Shown here: positions 8,318 through 17,653 of the stretch, piece by piece
Layout: every line of letters starts with the position of its first letter
How positions within the stretch are numbered: position 1 is the first letter of the stretch
Assembly: GCF_026183675.1 (NCBI RefSeq)
Contig: NZ_JAPIVK010000030.1
Span: 1-63,617 of the forward strand
Source: Microbulbifer halophilus
Lineage (GTDB): Bacteria; Pseudomonadota; Gammaproteobacteria; Pseudomonadales; Cellvibrionaceae
Reading direction: 5' to 3'
Length of the DNA: 63,617 nt
Program-made: the position numbers and the translations under genes
The notes under the pieces: model-generated
Database searches by the model: none
What the model was told of the DNA's origin: nothing
Seen by the model: the letters and a program-made list of their open reading frames with translations, nothing else

Positions 8318-8803
8318 ATGAAGTTGTTGCGTCGACCCTGCTCCCAGAGTCTTCTCTTTTCCTTCCTCAACGCCTACGCACTGATCCTGTTCCTTTTCCT
8401 GCTGTTGCCACTGGCCGCCTCGGCGGATGTCCGCCAGCGCGACTGGGCCGGCAACTGGCTGGTGGTCAGCGAGGGTGACGCCCAGTTGGTGTGGCAGCTC
8501 AACGCCGACGGCACCGGTTTTGCCTACGGCTTCCAGGAGAGCGGTCGCCTGTCCCACGGTTTTGCCATCAACTGGAAGCTGGTGGGCGACCGGGTGCGTG
8601 TACGCACCGGCGCGCGGCTGCGCTGCGCCGGCGGCAAGGTGGCGGTGGCCTTTACCGGCTGGAGCCCGGTGACCTTAAACTTCGCCATAGTAGACGGCCG
8701 CCACTGGCTGCAGGACGGCGGGAAGCTGCTGAGCTTCCAGCGCCGCCTGGAGACTTGGGAGACACCGCGCGCGGGCGGCGAATGCCCGAACCTGACCAGT
8801 TGA
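8318..8803 (+). CDS. secreted hypothetical protein, paralogue of the next gene
   Basis: This 161-residue protein has a hydrophobic N-terminal signal (AYALILFLFLLLPLAASA|D) and would be exported. The mature part DWAGNWLVVSEGDAQLVWQLNADGTGFAYGF aligns by eye with WVGDWLISRDGEARHVWSLDADGTGRSYAF in the next gene, so the two are tandem paralogues of an unrecognised beta-rich, lipocalin-like family. Function is unknown. The ATG is chosen because it begins directly at the signal peptide. Confidence 0.65.
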   Translation: MKLLRRPCSQSLLFSFLNAYALILFLFLLLPLAASADVRQRDWAGNWLVVSEGDAQLVWQLNADGTGFAYGFQESGRLSHGFAINWKLVGDRVRVRTGARLRCAGGKVAVAFTGWSPVTLNFAIVDGRHWLQDGGKLLSFQRRLETWETPRAGGECPNLTS

Positions 8804-8874
8804 AAGGGCCACCCCGGCCGGGCGCCACAGGGATGGTTTCTCAGGGAAGAGTAAAGCGGATTCGGAGTAGGGCT

Positions 8875-9609
8875 GTGATACAGCGACGCTTTATTCTCAC
8901 GCTGGCAATACTGCTCACCTGTACCGGCGCCGTGGCGGCGGAGGGCGAGGGGGAAGAGGGTGAAGGCTGGCACGCGGACTCCCGCTTCGAGGCAGAACAG
9001 TGGGTGGGGGATTGGCTGATATCCCGCGACGGCGAGGCCCGCCATGTCTGGAGCCTGGACGCCGATGGCACCGGTCGCTCCTACGCGTTTGTCGAGCGCG
9101 GCGACGAAATGCGTTTCACCTACGGCTACGATATCCGCTGGTACTTCGATCCGTTCACGCAGATGGCGAATATCAAGACCGAGCGCCGCATCGTCTGTCG
9201 CAGCGGCAGACTCTATCCCTATTTCCTGACGCTGAAATCCTACGAGAGCGACTATGCGGTAAAGGGCAAGTACGCCTGGCAGACCACCTGGACCGAGGCC
9301 AGCATCGGCCGCAACCTGCTGCACAAATCCCTGATCGTGTTCGTCGCACCACTGTCCGGCTGGCACAATCCCGGCAAGGACGATCCCTGCCCGGCATTTC
9401 CGCCCATGGAACTGGAAAAAGATATCGACGGCGCCCTGGACCGCTGGGAAATGCAGGCCGAACGCAATAGCATCGAAGTGGACACCACGCCGGCCGAGGG
9501 CGAACCGGAATTCGAGGGCGAGACATTCACGGACGCTCCGGGAGCCGACGCTCCGGCGGCCGGCGGCAGTGGTCGCGGCGGCGACAAAAAAACGCGAGAA
9601 GAAAACTGA
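8875..9609 (+). CDS. secreted hypothetical protein, paralogue of the previous gene
   Basis: The 244-residue product starts best at GTG 8875, with GGAG at 8864-8867 and an immediate signal peptide (RRFILTLAILLTCTGAVAA|E); an in-frame ATG at 8833 is the alternative. The mature protein opens with an acidic stretch, continues with the domain shared with its neighbour (WVGDWLISRDGEA, residues about 40-140) and ends in a low-complexity acidic/Gly-Ala tail. I do not recognise the family. The pair is 71 bp apart and co-directional, so it is probably one transcript. Confidence 0.65.
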   Translation: MIQRRFILTLAILLTCTGAVAAEGEGEEGEGWHADSRFEAEQWVGDWLISRDGEARHVWSLDADGTGRSYAFVERGDEMRFTYGYDIRWYFDPFTQMANIKTERRIVCRSGRLYPYFLTLKSYESDYAVKGKYAWQTTWTEASIGRNLLHKSLIVFVAPLSGWHNPGKDDPCPAFPPMELEKDIDGALDRWEMQAERNSIEVDTTPAEGEPEFEGETFTDAPGADAPAAGGSGRGGDKKTREEN

Positions 9610-9660
9610 CCGACCCCGTGTGGCCGGCCGAAACAGACAGACTGTTCTGGCAAAACCTCT

Positions 9661-10080
9661 ATGAATGCGGAAGTGAGCCTGGGAAAACTGCTGCGGAATA
9701 TCGATCCACAACTGGAAGGGGAGGTCTACGCTTTCGTCGCATTGCCGGAAGCGCGGCTGCGGAGCCTGTGCGCCGGCTGCCTGTGCATTTTCCGCGAGCG
9801 GGAAGGGCCCAGCGCGATATTGCCGCGTGCGCTGGCGAAGCGCGAGGGCCTGCTGCAGGACGACGCGGCCAGCGGCTACTGCCAGATCACCCTGCAGATC
9901 CACTCCAGCCTGGAAGCGGTGGGGCTGACTGCGGTGGTGTCGCGGGAGCTGGCCGCCGAGGGCATCAGCGCAAACGTTGTCGCCGCGCTGCACCACGACC
10001 ATGTCTTCGTCCCCGAGCGGGACGCGCAGAGGGCACTGCAGATACTGCGCGGTATCTGCAACCGCGCCCAGTACAGTTGA
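9661..10080 (+). CDS. ACT domain-containing protein
   Basis: This is a 139-residue cytoplasmic protein made of two small alpha/beta modules. The second (CQITLQIHSSLEAVGLTAVVSRELAAEGISANVVAALHHDHVFVPERDAQRAL) is a recognisable ACT-like fold of the type found in short stand-alone ACT proteins, which usually bind amino acids or other small ligands. Ligand and partner are unknown. It ends 25 bp before the next gene and may be cotranscribed with it. Confidence 0.75.
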   Translation: MNAEVSLGKLLRNIDPQLEGEVYAFVALPEARLRSLCAGCLCIFREREGPSAILPRALAKREGLLQDDAASGYCQITLQIHSSLEAVGLTAVVSRELAAEGISANVVAALHHDHVFVPERDAQRALQILRGICNRAQYS

Positions 10081-10105
10081 CACAGACAGCGGGAGCGCGG
10101 CACCC

Positions 10106-10852
10106 ATGCAGATCGACTATCCGCAGCCGCAACCCCACGGCGAGATCCGCCAGCTGCTGCCGGATTTTTTCTGTCTGCCCGGCACCGCAAAACTCGCCCC
10201 CGCCACCGTCATCAACCGCAATATGGGCATACTGCGCTGGGGGGACGAGCTGACCCTGGTCAACCCGGTGCGCCTGCGCCGGGCGGAGGAAGAGCGGCTC
10301 GAGGAGCTGGGGCAGATCCGCCACGCCGTGCGTCTCGGCCACCACCACGGCTGCGACGATCTCTACTACCGCGACCGCTACAGCCTCACCTTCTGGCGCC
10401 AGGCCGATTCCGACCTCTACCCCGCACCGGCACCGGACCGGCTGTTGCAGGAGGGGGGGGACTGCCCGATCCCCGGCGGCCGCTTTGTGGAATTCCGCCG
10501 CAGCCGCTGCCCGGAAGCGGCACTCTGGGTGCCCTATAACGGCGGCCTGCTGTTGACCTGCGACGCCATCCAGTACTGGCGGTCCTGGCGCGGCTGCAGC
10601 TGGTTCGGACGCAACCTGCTGCGTTTCGGCGGCATCCGCCGCGGCATGCAGGTGGCGCCCACCTGGCGCGCGCGGGCCACACCGGAGCGGTGCGATCCGG
10701 CCCACTGGCTGCAGGAGGATTTCCTGCGCCTGCTGGATCTGCCGTTCATCCACTTCATGGCCGCCCACGGCGAATTCTGCCCCGACAGCGCCTACGAAAA
10801 AGTCACCGCCGCGGTGACCCGCGCCTACCCCGATATCGGCCGCGCGGCCTGA
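10106..10852 (+). CDS. hypothetical protein, possibly a degenerate metallo-beta-lactamase fold
   Basis: The 248-residue protein has the strand order of a metallo-hydrolase (NMGILRWGDELTLVNPVRL, then HAVRLGHHHGCDDLYY, then GGLLLTCDAIQYW). It lacks the full HxHxDH motif, so catalysis is doubtful. There is no signal peptide. GGGAG at 10091-10095 precedes the ATG at 10106. It follows the ACT protein by 25 bp. The fold suggestion is my inference from the pattern only; a plain hypothetical label is safer. Confidence 0.6.
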   Translation: MQIDYPQPQPHGEIRQLLPDFFCLPGTAKLAPATVINRNMGILRWGDELTLVNPVRLRRAEEERLEELGQIRHAVRLGHHHGCDDLYYRDRYSLTFWRQADSDLYPAPAPDRLLQEGGDCPIPGGRFVEFRRSRCPEAALWVPYNGGLLLTCDAIQYWRSWRGCSWFGRNLLRFGGIRRGMQVAPTWRARATPERCDPAHWLQEDFLRLLDLPFIHFMAAHGEFCPDSAYEKVTAAVTRAYPDIGRAA

Positions 10853-10961
10853 TCCCCCCTTGCGGAATCGCTGCCGGCGACACCAGGATGCCGCCCGCGC
10901 GGATCGTGATAAGCTTGATCGCCAACCCGACCCGAGAATTCACAACAACACCGATTTGCCG

Positions 10962-12596
10962 ATGAACACAAGAACCCTGCTCGGCGCCCTGATGGCGGCA
11001 GCCCTGGCCGCCTGTGCCAGCACCGACACGCCGGCGCCGATTCCCGATGCCGATAGCGAAAATATCCGCGAGCACGTGAACATCCTCGCGGCCGACGCCT
11101 TGGCCGGCCGCGAAACCGGCACCCCCGGCTACCGCAAGGCCGCCGACTATGTCGCCGCACAGTTCCGGGCCATGGGCCTGCAGCCCGCCGGCAGTGACGG
11201 CTACATGCAGCCGGTCCCCTTCCGCCGCGCCGGCTGGGATGGCCGCGAGCCGACCCTGGTACTGCAGGGGCGCGACGGCGATATCCCCCTCAGGTTCGGT
11301 GAGGACTTTATCGCCTCGCCGCCCACCCTGAGCGAGGACACCGCCACCACCGCCGGGCTGGTGTTTGTCGGCTTCGGTATCGAGGCGCCGGACTACGGTG
11401 TCGACGACTATGCCGACCTGGATGTGCGCGGCAAGATCGTCGTGATTCTCAGTGGCCGTCCGCAGGAGCTGCCCAGCGAGGTGGGCGCCCACTACGCCTC
11501 CGGCCGCACCAAGCGGGAGACGGCCGCGCGCCACGGCGCCGTGGGCACCATCCTGCTGAACACACCGCAGCGCGAGAAACGCTGGCCCTTCCAGCGCTCG
11601 GTTGAGTACCTGCACGAGGACAACCTGGACTGGGTGCGCAGCGACGGCATCCCCGGCGGCGCCATCCCCGGCCTGCACCCGGGCGTGATGCTGGATATGC
11701 CCGCCGGCCGCCAGCTTTTCATGGGCGCCGAACACAGCCTCGATACCGTCTTTACGGAAATGGACAGCGGCCTGGTGCCGCAGGGTTTCGCGCTGCCCTA
11801 CAAGGCATCGCTGACCAGCGGCGCTGCGCACGAGGACATCACCAGCCCCAATGTGGTGGCGATGCTGCCGGGCAGCGACCCGGCACTGAAAAACGAAGTG
11901 GTGGTTTTCTCCGCGCACCTGGATCACCTCGGCACGGAAGACGAAGGGGAGGGCGACCGGATCAACAACGGTGCCCAGGACAATGCCGCCGGTATCGCCG
12001 TGATGTTGGAGACGGCGCGCCTGTTCCGGGAATCCGGCATACCGCCGCGCCGCACCCTGCTGTTCGTGGCCGTGACGGCGGAAGAGAAAGGACTGCTGGG
12101 CTCGGACTACTTCGCCCGGCACCCGCCGGTGCCGTCGCAATCCATCGTCGGCAACATCAACCTGGATATGCCGATGTTGCTGTACCCGTTCAGGGATATC
12201 ATCGCCTTCGGCGCCGAGCACTCCACGCTGGGTAAAACCGCCGCGCGCGCCGCTGCCCGCACCGACCTGAAATTGAGCCCGGACCCGATGCCGGAACAGG
12301 TGATCTTCGTGCGCAGCGACCACTACAACTTCGTGCGCCAGGGCGTGCCCGCCATCTACCTGATCACCGGCCGCGAGGCACTGGATCCGGAAATGGACGG
12401 CACGGCGATGCAGAATCAATTCCTGCAGGACCGCTACCACCGGCCGAGCGACGAGGCCGACGAACAGATCAACTATATCGCCGCCAAGCAGTTCACCGAG
12501 GTGAACTACGCCATCGCGCGGGAGGTGGCGGATGCGGATGAAAAGCCGCATTGGTATGAGGGGGACTTCTTTGGCGATCTGTTTGCCGGGGAGTGA
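10962..12596 (+). CDS. M28-family zinc aminopeptidase, lipoprotein
   Basis: The 544-residue protein has a lipobox (MAAALAAC|AST) and would sit in the outer membrane or periplasm. The M28 zinc ligands are visible in order: His in SAHLDHLG, Asp in GAQDNAAG, the Glu pair in TAEEKG, Asp in INLDMPM and a final His in YHRPSDE. A protease-associated domain fits the region before the catalytic core (about residues 110-290). It probably trims peptides in the periplasm for nutrition. The open frame begins upstream, but the lipoprotein signal fixes the start at 10962. Confidence 0.88.
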   Translation: MNTRTLLGALMAAALAACASTDTPAPIPDADSENIREHVNILAADALAGRETGTPGYRKAADYVAAQFRAMGLQPAGSDGYMQPVPFRRAGWDGREPTLVLQGRDGDIPLRFGEDFIASPPTLSEDTATTAGLVFVGFGIEAPDYGVDDYADLDVRGKIVVILSGRPQELPSEVGAHYASGRTKRETAARHGAVGTILLNTPQREKRWPFQRSVEYLHEDNLDWVRSDGIPGGAIPGLHPGVMLDMPAGRQLFMGAEHSLDTVFTEMDSGLVPQGFALPYKASLTSGAAHEDITSPNVVAMLPGSDPALKNEVVVFSAHLDHLGTEDEGEGDRINNGAQDNAAGIAVMLETARLFRESGIPPRRTLLFVAVTAEEKGLLGSDYFARHPPVPSQSIVGNINLDMPMLLYPFRDIIAFGAEHSTLGKTAARAAARTDLKLSPDPMPEQVIFVRSDHYNFVRQGVPAIYLITGREALDPEMDGTAMQNQFLQDRYHRPSDEADEQINYIAAKQFTEVNYAIAREVADADEKPHWYEGDFFGDLFAGE

Positions 12597-12699
12597 ATGC
12601 TTCTTTTGTGACTCGTTGGCCAAAAAAAATGTGATAACCTTCGCGGCCGCCGGTATTTGGTATGCCGGTACCAATAAGACAAGAAGGTAAGGAAATCAC

Positions 12700-13194
12700 A
12701 TGATTAAAAAGTTGACTATGGGGGTTGTAGTCGCGGGTATGGTGTTTGCGAGCGGCTGCGCGAGCATTCTGAGCGATAGTGAATACCCGGTTTCCATCAA
12801 GAGTAATCCTGTTGGTGCGAATTTCACCGTGACCGACGAATCGGGGATGGATGTACACTCCGGCGTGACTCCGGATACTGTTACCTTATCCGCTTCCGAT
12901 GGCTTTTTTTCTTCTGCCAGCTACACCATCAAGTATCAGATGGCAGGCTACCGCGAGCAGAGCTTTCAGCTTCGTCCGGGAATGGACGGTTGGTATATCG
13001 GCAACATTTTGGTTGGCGGCCTGATCGGCATGGTGATCGTTGACCCGGCTACTGGTGCCATGTGGAAACTGCCGGAGTCTGCGAATGTAAACCTAGAACC
13101 GAGCACCGCGTCCACAGCCATGGGCGGCCTGACCATTGCATCCGTTGATCAGGTACCGGAAGAAATCAAATCAGAGCTGGTGAAGGTTCAGTAA
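12700..13194 (+). CDS. lipoprotein with a PEGA-like domain
   Basis: This 164-residue lipoprotein has a clear lipobox (VFASGC|ASI). Residues about 30-65 (YPVSIKSNPVGANFTVTDESGMDVHSGVTPDTVTL) resemble a PEGA-type beta sandwich. A hydrophobic glycine-rich stretch (WYIGNILVGGLIGMVIVDPATGAMW) follows and looks membrane-embedded. Function is unknown; such proteins are usually cell-envelope components. AAGAAGGTAAGG precedes the ATG. Its base composition is less GC-rich than its neighbours. Confidence 0.75.
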   Translation: MIKKLTMGVVVAGMVFASGCASILSDSEYPVSIKSNPVGANFTVTDESGMDVHSGVTPDTVTLSASDGFFSSASYTIKYQMAGYREQSFQLRPGMDGWYIGNILVGGLIGMVIVDPATGAMWKLPESANVNLEPSTASTAMGGLTIASVDQVPEEIKSELVKVQ

Positions 13195-13223
13195 TCCCCG
13201 ACACTGCCTGATCGACTTCAACA

Positions 13224-13250
13224 AAAGCCGCCGCTTTTTGGGGTGGCTTT
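13224..13250. terminator. weak, possibly bidirectional terminator between convergent genes
   Basis: AAAGCCGCC (13224-13232) pairs with GGTGGCTTT (13242-13250), with one G-T wobble. T tracts on both sides are short. It separates the lipoprotein gene from the convergent LysR gene. Confidence 0.5.
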
Positions 13251-14136
13251 ACACTTCAGGCACCTCTCGACACAACTCCAACCACCGCTCAATCCCCGCA
13301 CTGCGGTACTTCTGCCGGTGCAGGGCAAAGTAGAATTCGCGGTGGAAATCCCGCTGTGGCACCGGCAGCTCTACCAGTGAGCCGCGCTTCAGTGCGTCGG
13401 TCAGCGATACCCGGGACAGGCAGCTGATACCGAGCCCCGCTTCCACCGCGCGCTTGATGGCCTCGGTGTGCTGCAGTTCCAGCAGGATATGCAGGTTCGG
13501 CAGCAGCCCGGCCAGGCCGCGCTCGAAGGTCTGGCGGGTGCCGGAACCGGGTTCGCGCACTATCCAGGTGGCCGCGCAGAGATCGCTGTCGTTCAGGTGT
13601 CTGCGCTTCGCCAGCGGGTGGTCGGGCGCGCAGAAAACCACCAGTTCATCGTCCCTCCAGGGGATCATCTCCAGGTCCGGGTGGTTGAGTTCCCCCTCGA
13701 TCAGCCCCAGATCCAGCTCGAAGTTCAGCACCCGCTCGGCGATGGCGGCGGTGTTGGCCACGTCCAGCTCTACCCTCGTGCCCGGTTGCTCCGACATGTA
13801 ACGGGCCATGATGCCGGCGGCCAGGTAGTTGCCGATGGTCAGGGTGGCGCCTATCTTCAGCCGCCCCAGGTCGCGGTGGGTGGCCAGCGTCTGTTCCAGT
13901 TCGCGGGCCCGCTCCAGCAGCTCCTCGGCGCGGGGCCAGAGCTGGCGGCCCAGTTCGTTCATGCGCAGGCGTTTGCCGGTGCGCTCGAACAGGCGCAGCT
14001 CGAACTGCTGTTCGAACTCCTTCAGCGCGGTGGAGGCGGCGGACTGGGACATGTTGAGGCTCTCCGCCGCGCGGCTCACATTCTCGTAGTGGGCGCAGGC
14101 GAGGAAGACTTCCAGTTGGCGTAGGGAATAGCGCAC
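13249..14136 (-). CDS. finR: LysR-family regulator, FinR-like
   Basis: The 295-residue protein has an N-terminal LysR helix-turn-helix (LRQLEVFLACAHYENVSRAAESLNMSQSAASTALKEFE) and a C-terminal effector domain. It is divergent from the ferredoxin-NADP reductase gene 160 bp away. In Pseudomonas the FinR regulator lies beside fpr in the same arrangement and activates it under superoxide and related stress, so the assignment rests on family plus position. An ATC-N9-GAT dyad sits in the intergenic region. Confidence 0.8.
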   Translation of the reverse strand: MRYSLRQLEVFLACAHYENVSRAAESLNMSQSAASTALKEFEQQFELRLFERTGKRLRMNELGRQLWPRAEELLERARELEQTLATHRDLGRLKIGATLTIGNYLAAGIMARYMSEQPGTRVELDVANTAAIAERVLNFELDLGLIEGELNHPDLEMIPWRDDELVVFCAPDHPLAKRRHLNDSDLCAATWIVREPGSGTRQTFERGLAGLLPNLHILLELQHTEAIKRAVEAGLGISCLSRVSLTDALKRGSLVELPVPQRDFHREFYFALHRQKYRSAGIERWLELCREVPEV

Positions 14137-14151
14137 GGCAAACTTCCTGGC

Positions 14152-14170
14152 TTATCCAAATAATCGATAA
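14152..14170. promoter_or_regulatory. LysR-type operator between finR and fpr
   Basis: TTATC (14152-14156) and GATAA (14166-14170) form a dyad with 9-bp spacing that contains the LysR pattern T-N11-A. It lies just upstream of finR and about 130 bp from fpr, where a shared regulator site is expected. Confidence 0.5.
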
Positions 14171-14296
14171 CGAATATCGAAATATCCCATTTTGCCTATA
14201 GATATTCCAGGGTTAGAATTCAACCGTTCAGAGAAGTCAGGAATAAGCAGTTCTAAATTTAGAACTAATTTGAATATACGCTGTTGATAGAAAGTT

Positions 14297-15073
14297 ATGA
14301 GTAATTTGAATGTAGAGAAGGTGCTCGACGTCCATCACTGGAACGATACCCTGTTCAGTTTCAAGACGAGCCGCGACCCGGCGTTCCGCTTCGAGAACGG
14401 CTATTTTACAATGATCGGCCTGCCGCAGGGCAATGGCCGTCCGCTGCTGCGCGCCTATTCTATCGCCAGCGCCAACTACGAGGACGAGCTGGAGTTTTTC
14501 AGCATCAAGGTGCCGGATGGTCCGCTTACCTCGCAGTTGCAGAAGATCGAGCCGGGTGACGAGATCTATGTCAGCCGCAAACCCACCGGTACCCTGGTGG
14601 CGGATCACCTGCTGCCGGGCAAGCGCCTGTGGCTGCTGTCCACCGGCACCGGCCTGGCGCCCTTCCTGAGCATCATTAAGGACCCGGATGTCTACGAGCG
14701 CTTCGACCAGGTGATCCTGACCCACGGCGTGCGCTATGTGTCCGAGCTGGCCTACCGCGAACAGATCGAAAAGGAGTTGCCGAAACACGAGTATTTCGGC
14801 GAGGTGATCAGCGACCAGCTGCTCTACTACCCCACGGTGACCCGCGAGAAGTTCCGCAACAACGGCCGCCTGACCGACCTGATGCTGTCCGGCAAAATCT
14901 TCAAGGACCTGGATGTGCCCCAGCCGAATGTCGAGGAAGACCGCTTTATGCTCTGCGGCAGCCCGGCGATGCTGAAGGACCTGACCAAGATCCTGGACGA
15001 CCGCGGCTTCCGCGAAACCCGCGCCGGTGTTCCCCACGAGTATGTGATCGAGCGGGCGTTCGTGGAGAAATAA
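14297..15073 (+). CDS. fpr: ferredoxin--NADP+ reductase
   Basis: This 258-residue flavoprotein exchanges electrons between NADPH and ferredoxin or flavodoxin. The FAD-binding motif RAYSIAS is near residues 51-57 and the NADP-binding GTGLAPF near 116-122; the C-terminus EYVIERAFVEK is typical of bacterial subclass I enzymes, which end in an aromatic-containing tail. Expression is likely governed by the divergent FinR regulator. It supports repair of oxidised iron-sulfur centres. Confidence 0.93.
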   Translation: MSNLNVEKVLDVHHWNDTLFSFKTSRDPAFRFENGYFTMIGLPQGNGRPLLRAYSIASANYEDELEFFSIKVPDGPLTSQLQKIEPGDEIYVSRKPTGTLVADHLLPGKRLWLLSTGTGLAPFLSIIKDPDVYERFDQVILTHGVRYVSELAYREQIEKELPKHEYFGEVISDQLLYYPTVTREKFRNNGRLTDLMLSGKIFKDLDVPQPNVEEDRFMLCGSPAMLKDLTKILDDRGFRETRAGVPHEYVIERAFVEK

Positions 15074-15124
15074 TCCCGGGAGCGTGCAGCCCTTTACCTT
15101 TTGGGCTGAAGGCTCCAGCCGCGC

Positions 15125-15150
15125 AAGCGGGCCGCAGGCCCGCTCCAACC
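15125..15150. repeat. palindromic intergenic hairpin
   Basis: GCGGGCC-GCA-GGCCCGC lies in the 284-bp gap after fpr and resembles the REP-like units elsewhere in the window, with a different arm sequence. The rest of the gap up to the terminator shows no gene. Confidence 0.4.
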
Positions 15151-15303
15151 ATCCCCCGACAGAACAGTGGCGTTGGTACTTCGGAAGAGCGTGCGACGGA
15201 TTGCGCAGGGAGCGATTACGGATATGGTGCTTTCGGAGTGTCGACCCCGGTGTTCTGTCGCCCGCGGCAGACACTCTTCCAGTGAAGTTGTCTTCATTTT
15301 CTG

Positions 15304-15328
15304 AACCACCCATATGGGTGGTTTTTTT
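15304..15328 (+). terminator. Rho-independent terminator between fpr and nadV
   Basis: AACCACCC (15304-15311) and GGGTGGTT (15316-15323) form an 8-bp stem around ATAT, with seven T at 15322-15328. Confidence 0.8.
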
Positions 15329-15357
15329 GCATCCGGATAACGGCGGCGTTTTCCGGC

Positions 15358-16746
15358 CTACTGTGTCAGCTCCGCCCGTGCGCGCACCCGATCGAAATCC
15401 GTCTCCACCAGAATCCGCCCGTCGCGATACACCGGTAGCAACAGGTTCTCCCGCTGGCCCAGCTCTTCCAGGCGAATGGTTTCCATTTCACCGCGCCGGT
15501 TTTCCACCAGCGCCAGCCGTCCGCGCTTGGATTTTTTTTCCGGTCCGGTGACCGGGTCCTTGTAGACATCCCGCCACTGCCCGTCGATGCGGATGGCACT
15601 GGCCTTCATGGCAAAGCTCATGATGTCGCGGTCGAGTTTCTGCAGCAGCTCGCCGCCCATGCCGAAGGTGATATTGTCGGCGCTCTGTTTGCGCTCCTTC
15701 ATCGCCTGCAGGATTTCGGGAATGGAGTGGCGCGAGACGCCGTCGCCCTGGATGATGCGGATGAAGTCCGGCAGCACCCGGTAGCCCTTGCTGTTTTCCG
15801 TTGCGCCGAAAATCTTCATCAGTCGCTCCAGGCTCTCGGTGACGATTTTCACCGGGTCGCCCGAATCGGGCCTGACCACCAGTGTGCCGCCGTTGTCGAT
15901 CACGCGCTGCCTGAGGGGGCCGCCCCAGATGTTGTCGATCGCGTGCCAGAGATCGTAACTGTCGCTGACCACCGCCACCATCCTGTCCGGCCCGGCAAAC
16001 TGGTCGAGCATATTGGCGTAGGCGTCCGCCTCCCGCTCCCTGCCCCAGGCGGTCATGGTGCTGTGTTCTGCGGCCGGAATCGAGAAGCCGGCCATATCCG
16101 CATCGTAAAAGCGCCGCGCGGCGACCAGCCCGGAGACGGTGTCGGTACCCCGGAAATTCACCAGGTGGGCCATGCCGCCGATCATCGCACTCTCCAGGCT
16201 GCTGGCCCCGCGGGCGCCGAAGTCGTGCAGCTTGAGCGGCAGCGAATCGCGGGAGTCGGCGGTCTCGTCCAGGTAGCGGGCCACGGTCTTCTTGATTGCG
16301 CGGCTCTGGGTGGCCACGGTCATCGGGTACCAGAGCGCCCGCACCATGGCCGTCTCGATATAACTGGTGAGCCAGAAGCAGGCCGGACAGGTGTTCACCA
16401 CCTGCAGCATCACATTGTGCAGCGGCACCAGCGTGCCCTCCGGCACCGCGGAGATCTCCAGCGGCAACAGCCCGCCGTGCGCGGCCAGAATATGCTCCCA
16501 GCCGGCGCGGTGGAACGGCAGGCCGTGGGCGTGCAGCATCTCCTCCGCCTCATCGATATCGCGCTTTCGGATGGGCGTCTGCAGATATTGGCGCATAAAC
16601 GCCTGCAGGCCGAAAAACACCGCCTCGCGAAACTCGCCGCCGCGGCATTCCACGTAACTGCTGACGTGCTCCGCCCCCGGCGGATACTGCAGGTAGTGGC
16701 TGGCTTTGTAGCTGTCGACGTTGAGAATCGGGTTTTGCCTGGTCAT
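15358..16746 (-). CDS. nadV: nicotinamide phosphoribosyltransferase
   Basis: The 462-residue enzyme joins nicotinamide and PRPP to give NMN, the first step of a short NAD salvage route. The family is clear from LNVDSYKASHYLQYPPG at the N-terminus, HDFGARGASS, GTDTVSG, the PRPP/phosphate segment LVVRPDSGDP and FGMGGELLQK. Length fits NadV/NAMPT. ATG 16746 (MTRQNPILNVDSYKASHY) is preferred over the longer frame start, which adds an unrelated leader. A NUDIX partner often seen with nadV is not adjacent. Confidence 0.92.
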   Translation of the reverse strand: MTRQNPILNVDSYKASHYLQYPPGAEHVSSYVECRGGEFREAVFFGLQAFMRQYLQTPIRKRDIDEAEEMLHAHGLPFHRAGWEHILAAHGGLLPLEISAVPEGTLVPLHNVMLQVVNTCPACFWLTSYIETAMVRALWYPMTVATQSRAIKKTVARYLDETADSRDSLPLKLHDFGARGASSLESAMIGGMAHLVNFRGTDTVSGLVAARRFYDADMAGFSIPAAEHSTMTAWGREREADAYANMLDQFAGPDRMVAVVSDSYDLWHAIDNIWGGPLRQRVIDNGGTLVVRPDSGDPVKIVTESLERLMKIFGATENSKGYRVLPDFIRIIQGDGVSRHSIPEILQAMKERKQSADNITFGMGGELLQKLDRDIMSFAMKASAIRIDGQWRDVYKDPVTGPEKKSKRGRLALVENRRGEMETIRLEELGQRENLLLPVYRDGRILVETDFDRVRARAELTQ

Positions 16747-16960
16747 GTCGGTATTGTGGTCCGGGAGCGCCTGTGATCCCAAAAGCAAAGCACAGCTCGG
16801 CCGGGCCTACCGGTGGCCGGCCGTTTCTGCCACTGTAATGGCCTGTAATTGATCCCTTTTGGGGGCGCCTGTAATTTGTAGGCGCTTTTTACTGCCGTGC
16901 ATCGAAATTGGGGGAAACAATGAGAGAACGACCGGTATGTAATCCGGAGGCAGACAACTG

Positions 16961-17599
16961 ATGGCCTTTCTGCTCGAAGACGGCAACCAGCTGTTCACTG
17001 GCGCGCTGGTACTGATGCTGATGATCGCGCTGCTCGAGGGCGTCATGGTACTGATCGGCGTCGGCCTGTCCGACCTGCTCGACAACCTGCTGCCGGATCT
17101 GGAGCTGAATGCCGATGTGCCGGATAGCGGCGGTGGGCTGAACCGCGTGCTGGGCTGGCTCAGGTTCGGCGAGGTGCCGGCGCTGATTCTACTGGTGGCC
17201 TTTCTGGTCAGCTTCGGCGTGACCGGACTGCTACTGCAGATGCTGGTGCAGTCCGTAAGCGGCGCGCTGCTGCCGGCCTGGCTGTCGGTGCTGCCGGTAC
17301 TGGCCCTGGCGCTGCCGCAGGTGCGCTTTGTCGGCGGCCTGCTGCGTCGCTTTGCGCTCGGCAACGAGACAGAGGCCGTCGGCCGCGACACTTTCGCCGG
17401 CCGCGTGGCCGTTATCACCGTCGGGGAAGCCGTCGCCGGTTCCCCGGCCGAGGCCCGTTTCAGCGATGCCTACGGGACCACGCACTACGTGATGGTCGAG
17501 CCCTATGACGACGAAACCTTCAGCCAGGGCGACCGGGTGCTGTTGGTGGAGGAGCGGGGATCCGCTTTCCGGGTCATTGCTGCGCCGACTGATACTTGA
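16961..17599 (+). CDS. YqiJ-like membrane protein with C-terminal OB-fold (NfeD-like)
   Basis: This 212-residue protein has three or four membrane segments (GALVLMLMIALLEGVMVLIGVGL; VPALILLVAFLVSFGVTGLLL; LPAWLSVLPVLALALPQVRF). A soluble C-terminal domain of about 70 residues follows (GRVAVITVGEAVAG to GDRVLLVEERGSAFRVI) with the NfeD-like OB-fold pattern. It is followed 54 bp later by the flotillin gene, the same pairing as yqiJ-yqiK in E. coli. The pair is thought to organise membrane microdomains. Confidence 0.8.
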   Translation: MAFLLEDGNQLFTGALVLMLMIALLEGVMVLIGVGLSDLLDNLLPDLELNADVPDSGGGLNRVLGWLRFGEVPALILLVAFLVSFGVTGLLLQMLVQSVSGALLPAWLSVLPVLALALPQVRFVGGLLRRFALGNETEAVGRDTFAGRVAVITVGEAVAGSPAEARFSDAYGTTHYVMVEPYDDETFSQGDRVLLVEERGSAFRVIAAPTDT

Positions 17600-17653
17600 C
17601 ACCCGAATCTTTGACTTCAGGTAGGAGACAACAATCAAAATGGAGAACACACA

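Noticed and set aside
10803..12674. 623-codon open frame on the minus strand
   Set aside because: Antisense shadow of the M28 peptidase, whose zinc ligands and lipobox are clear.
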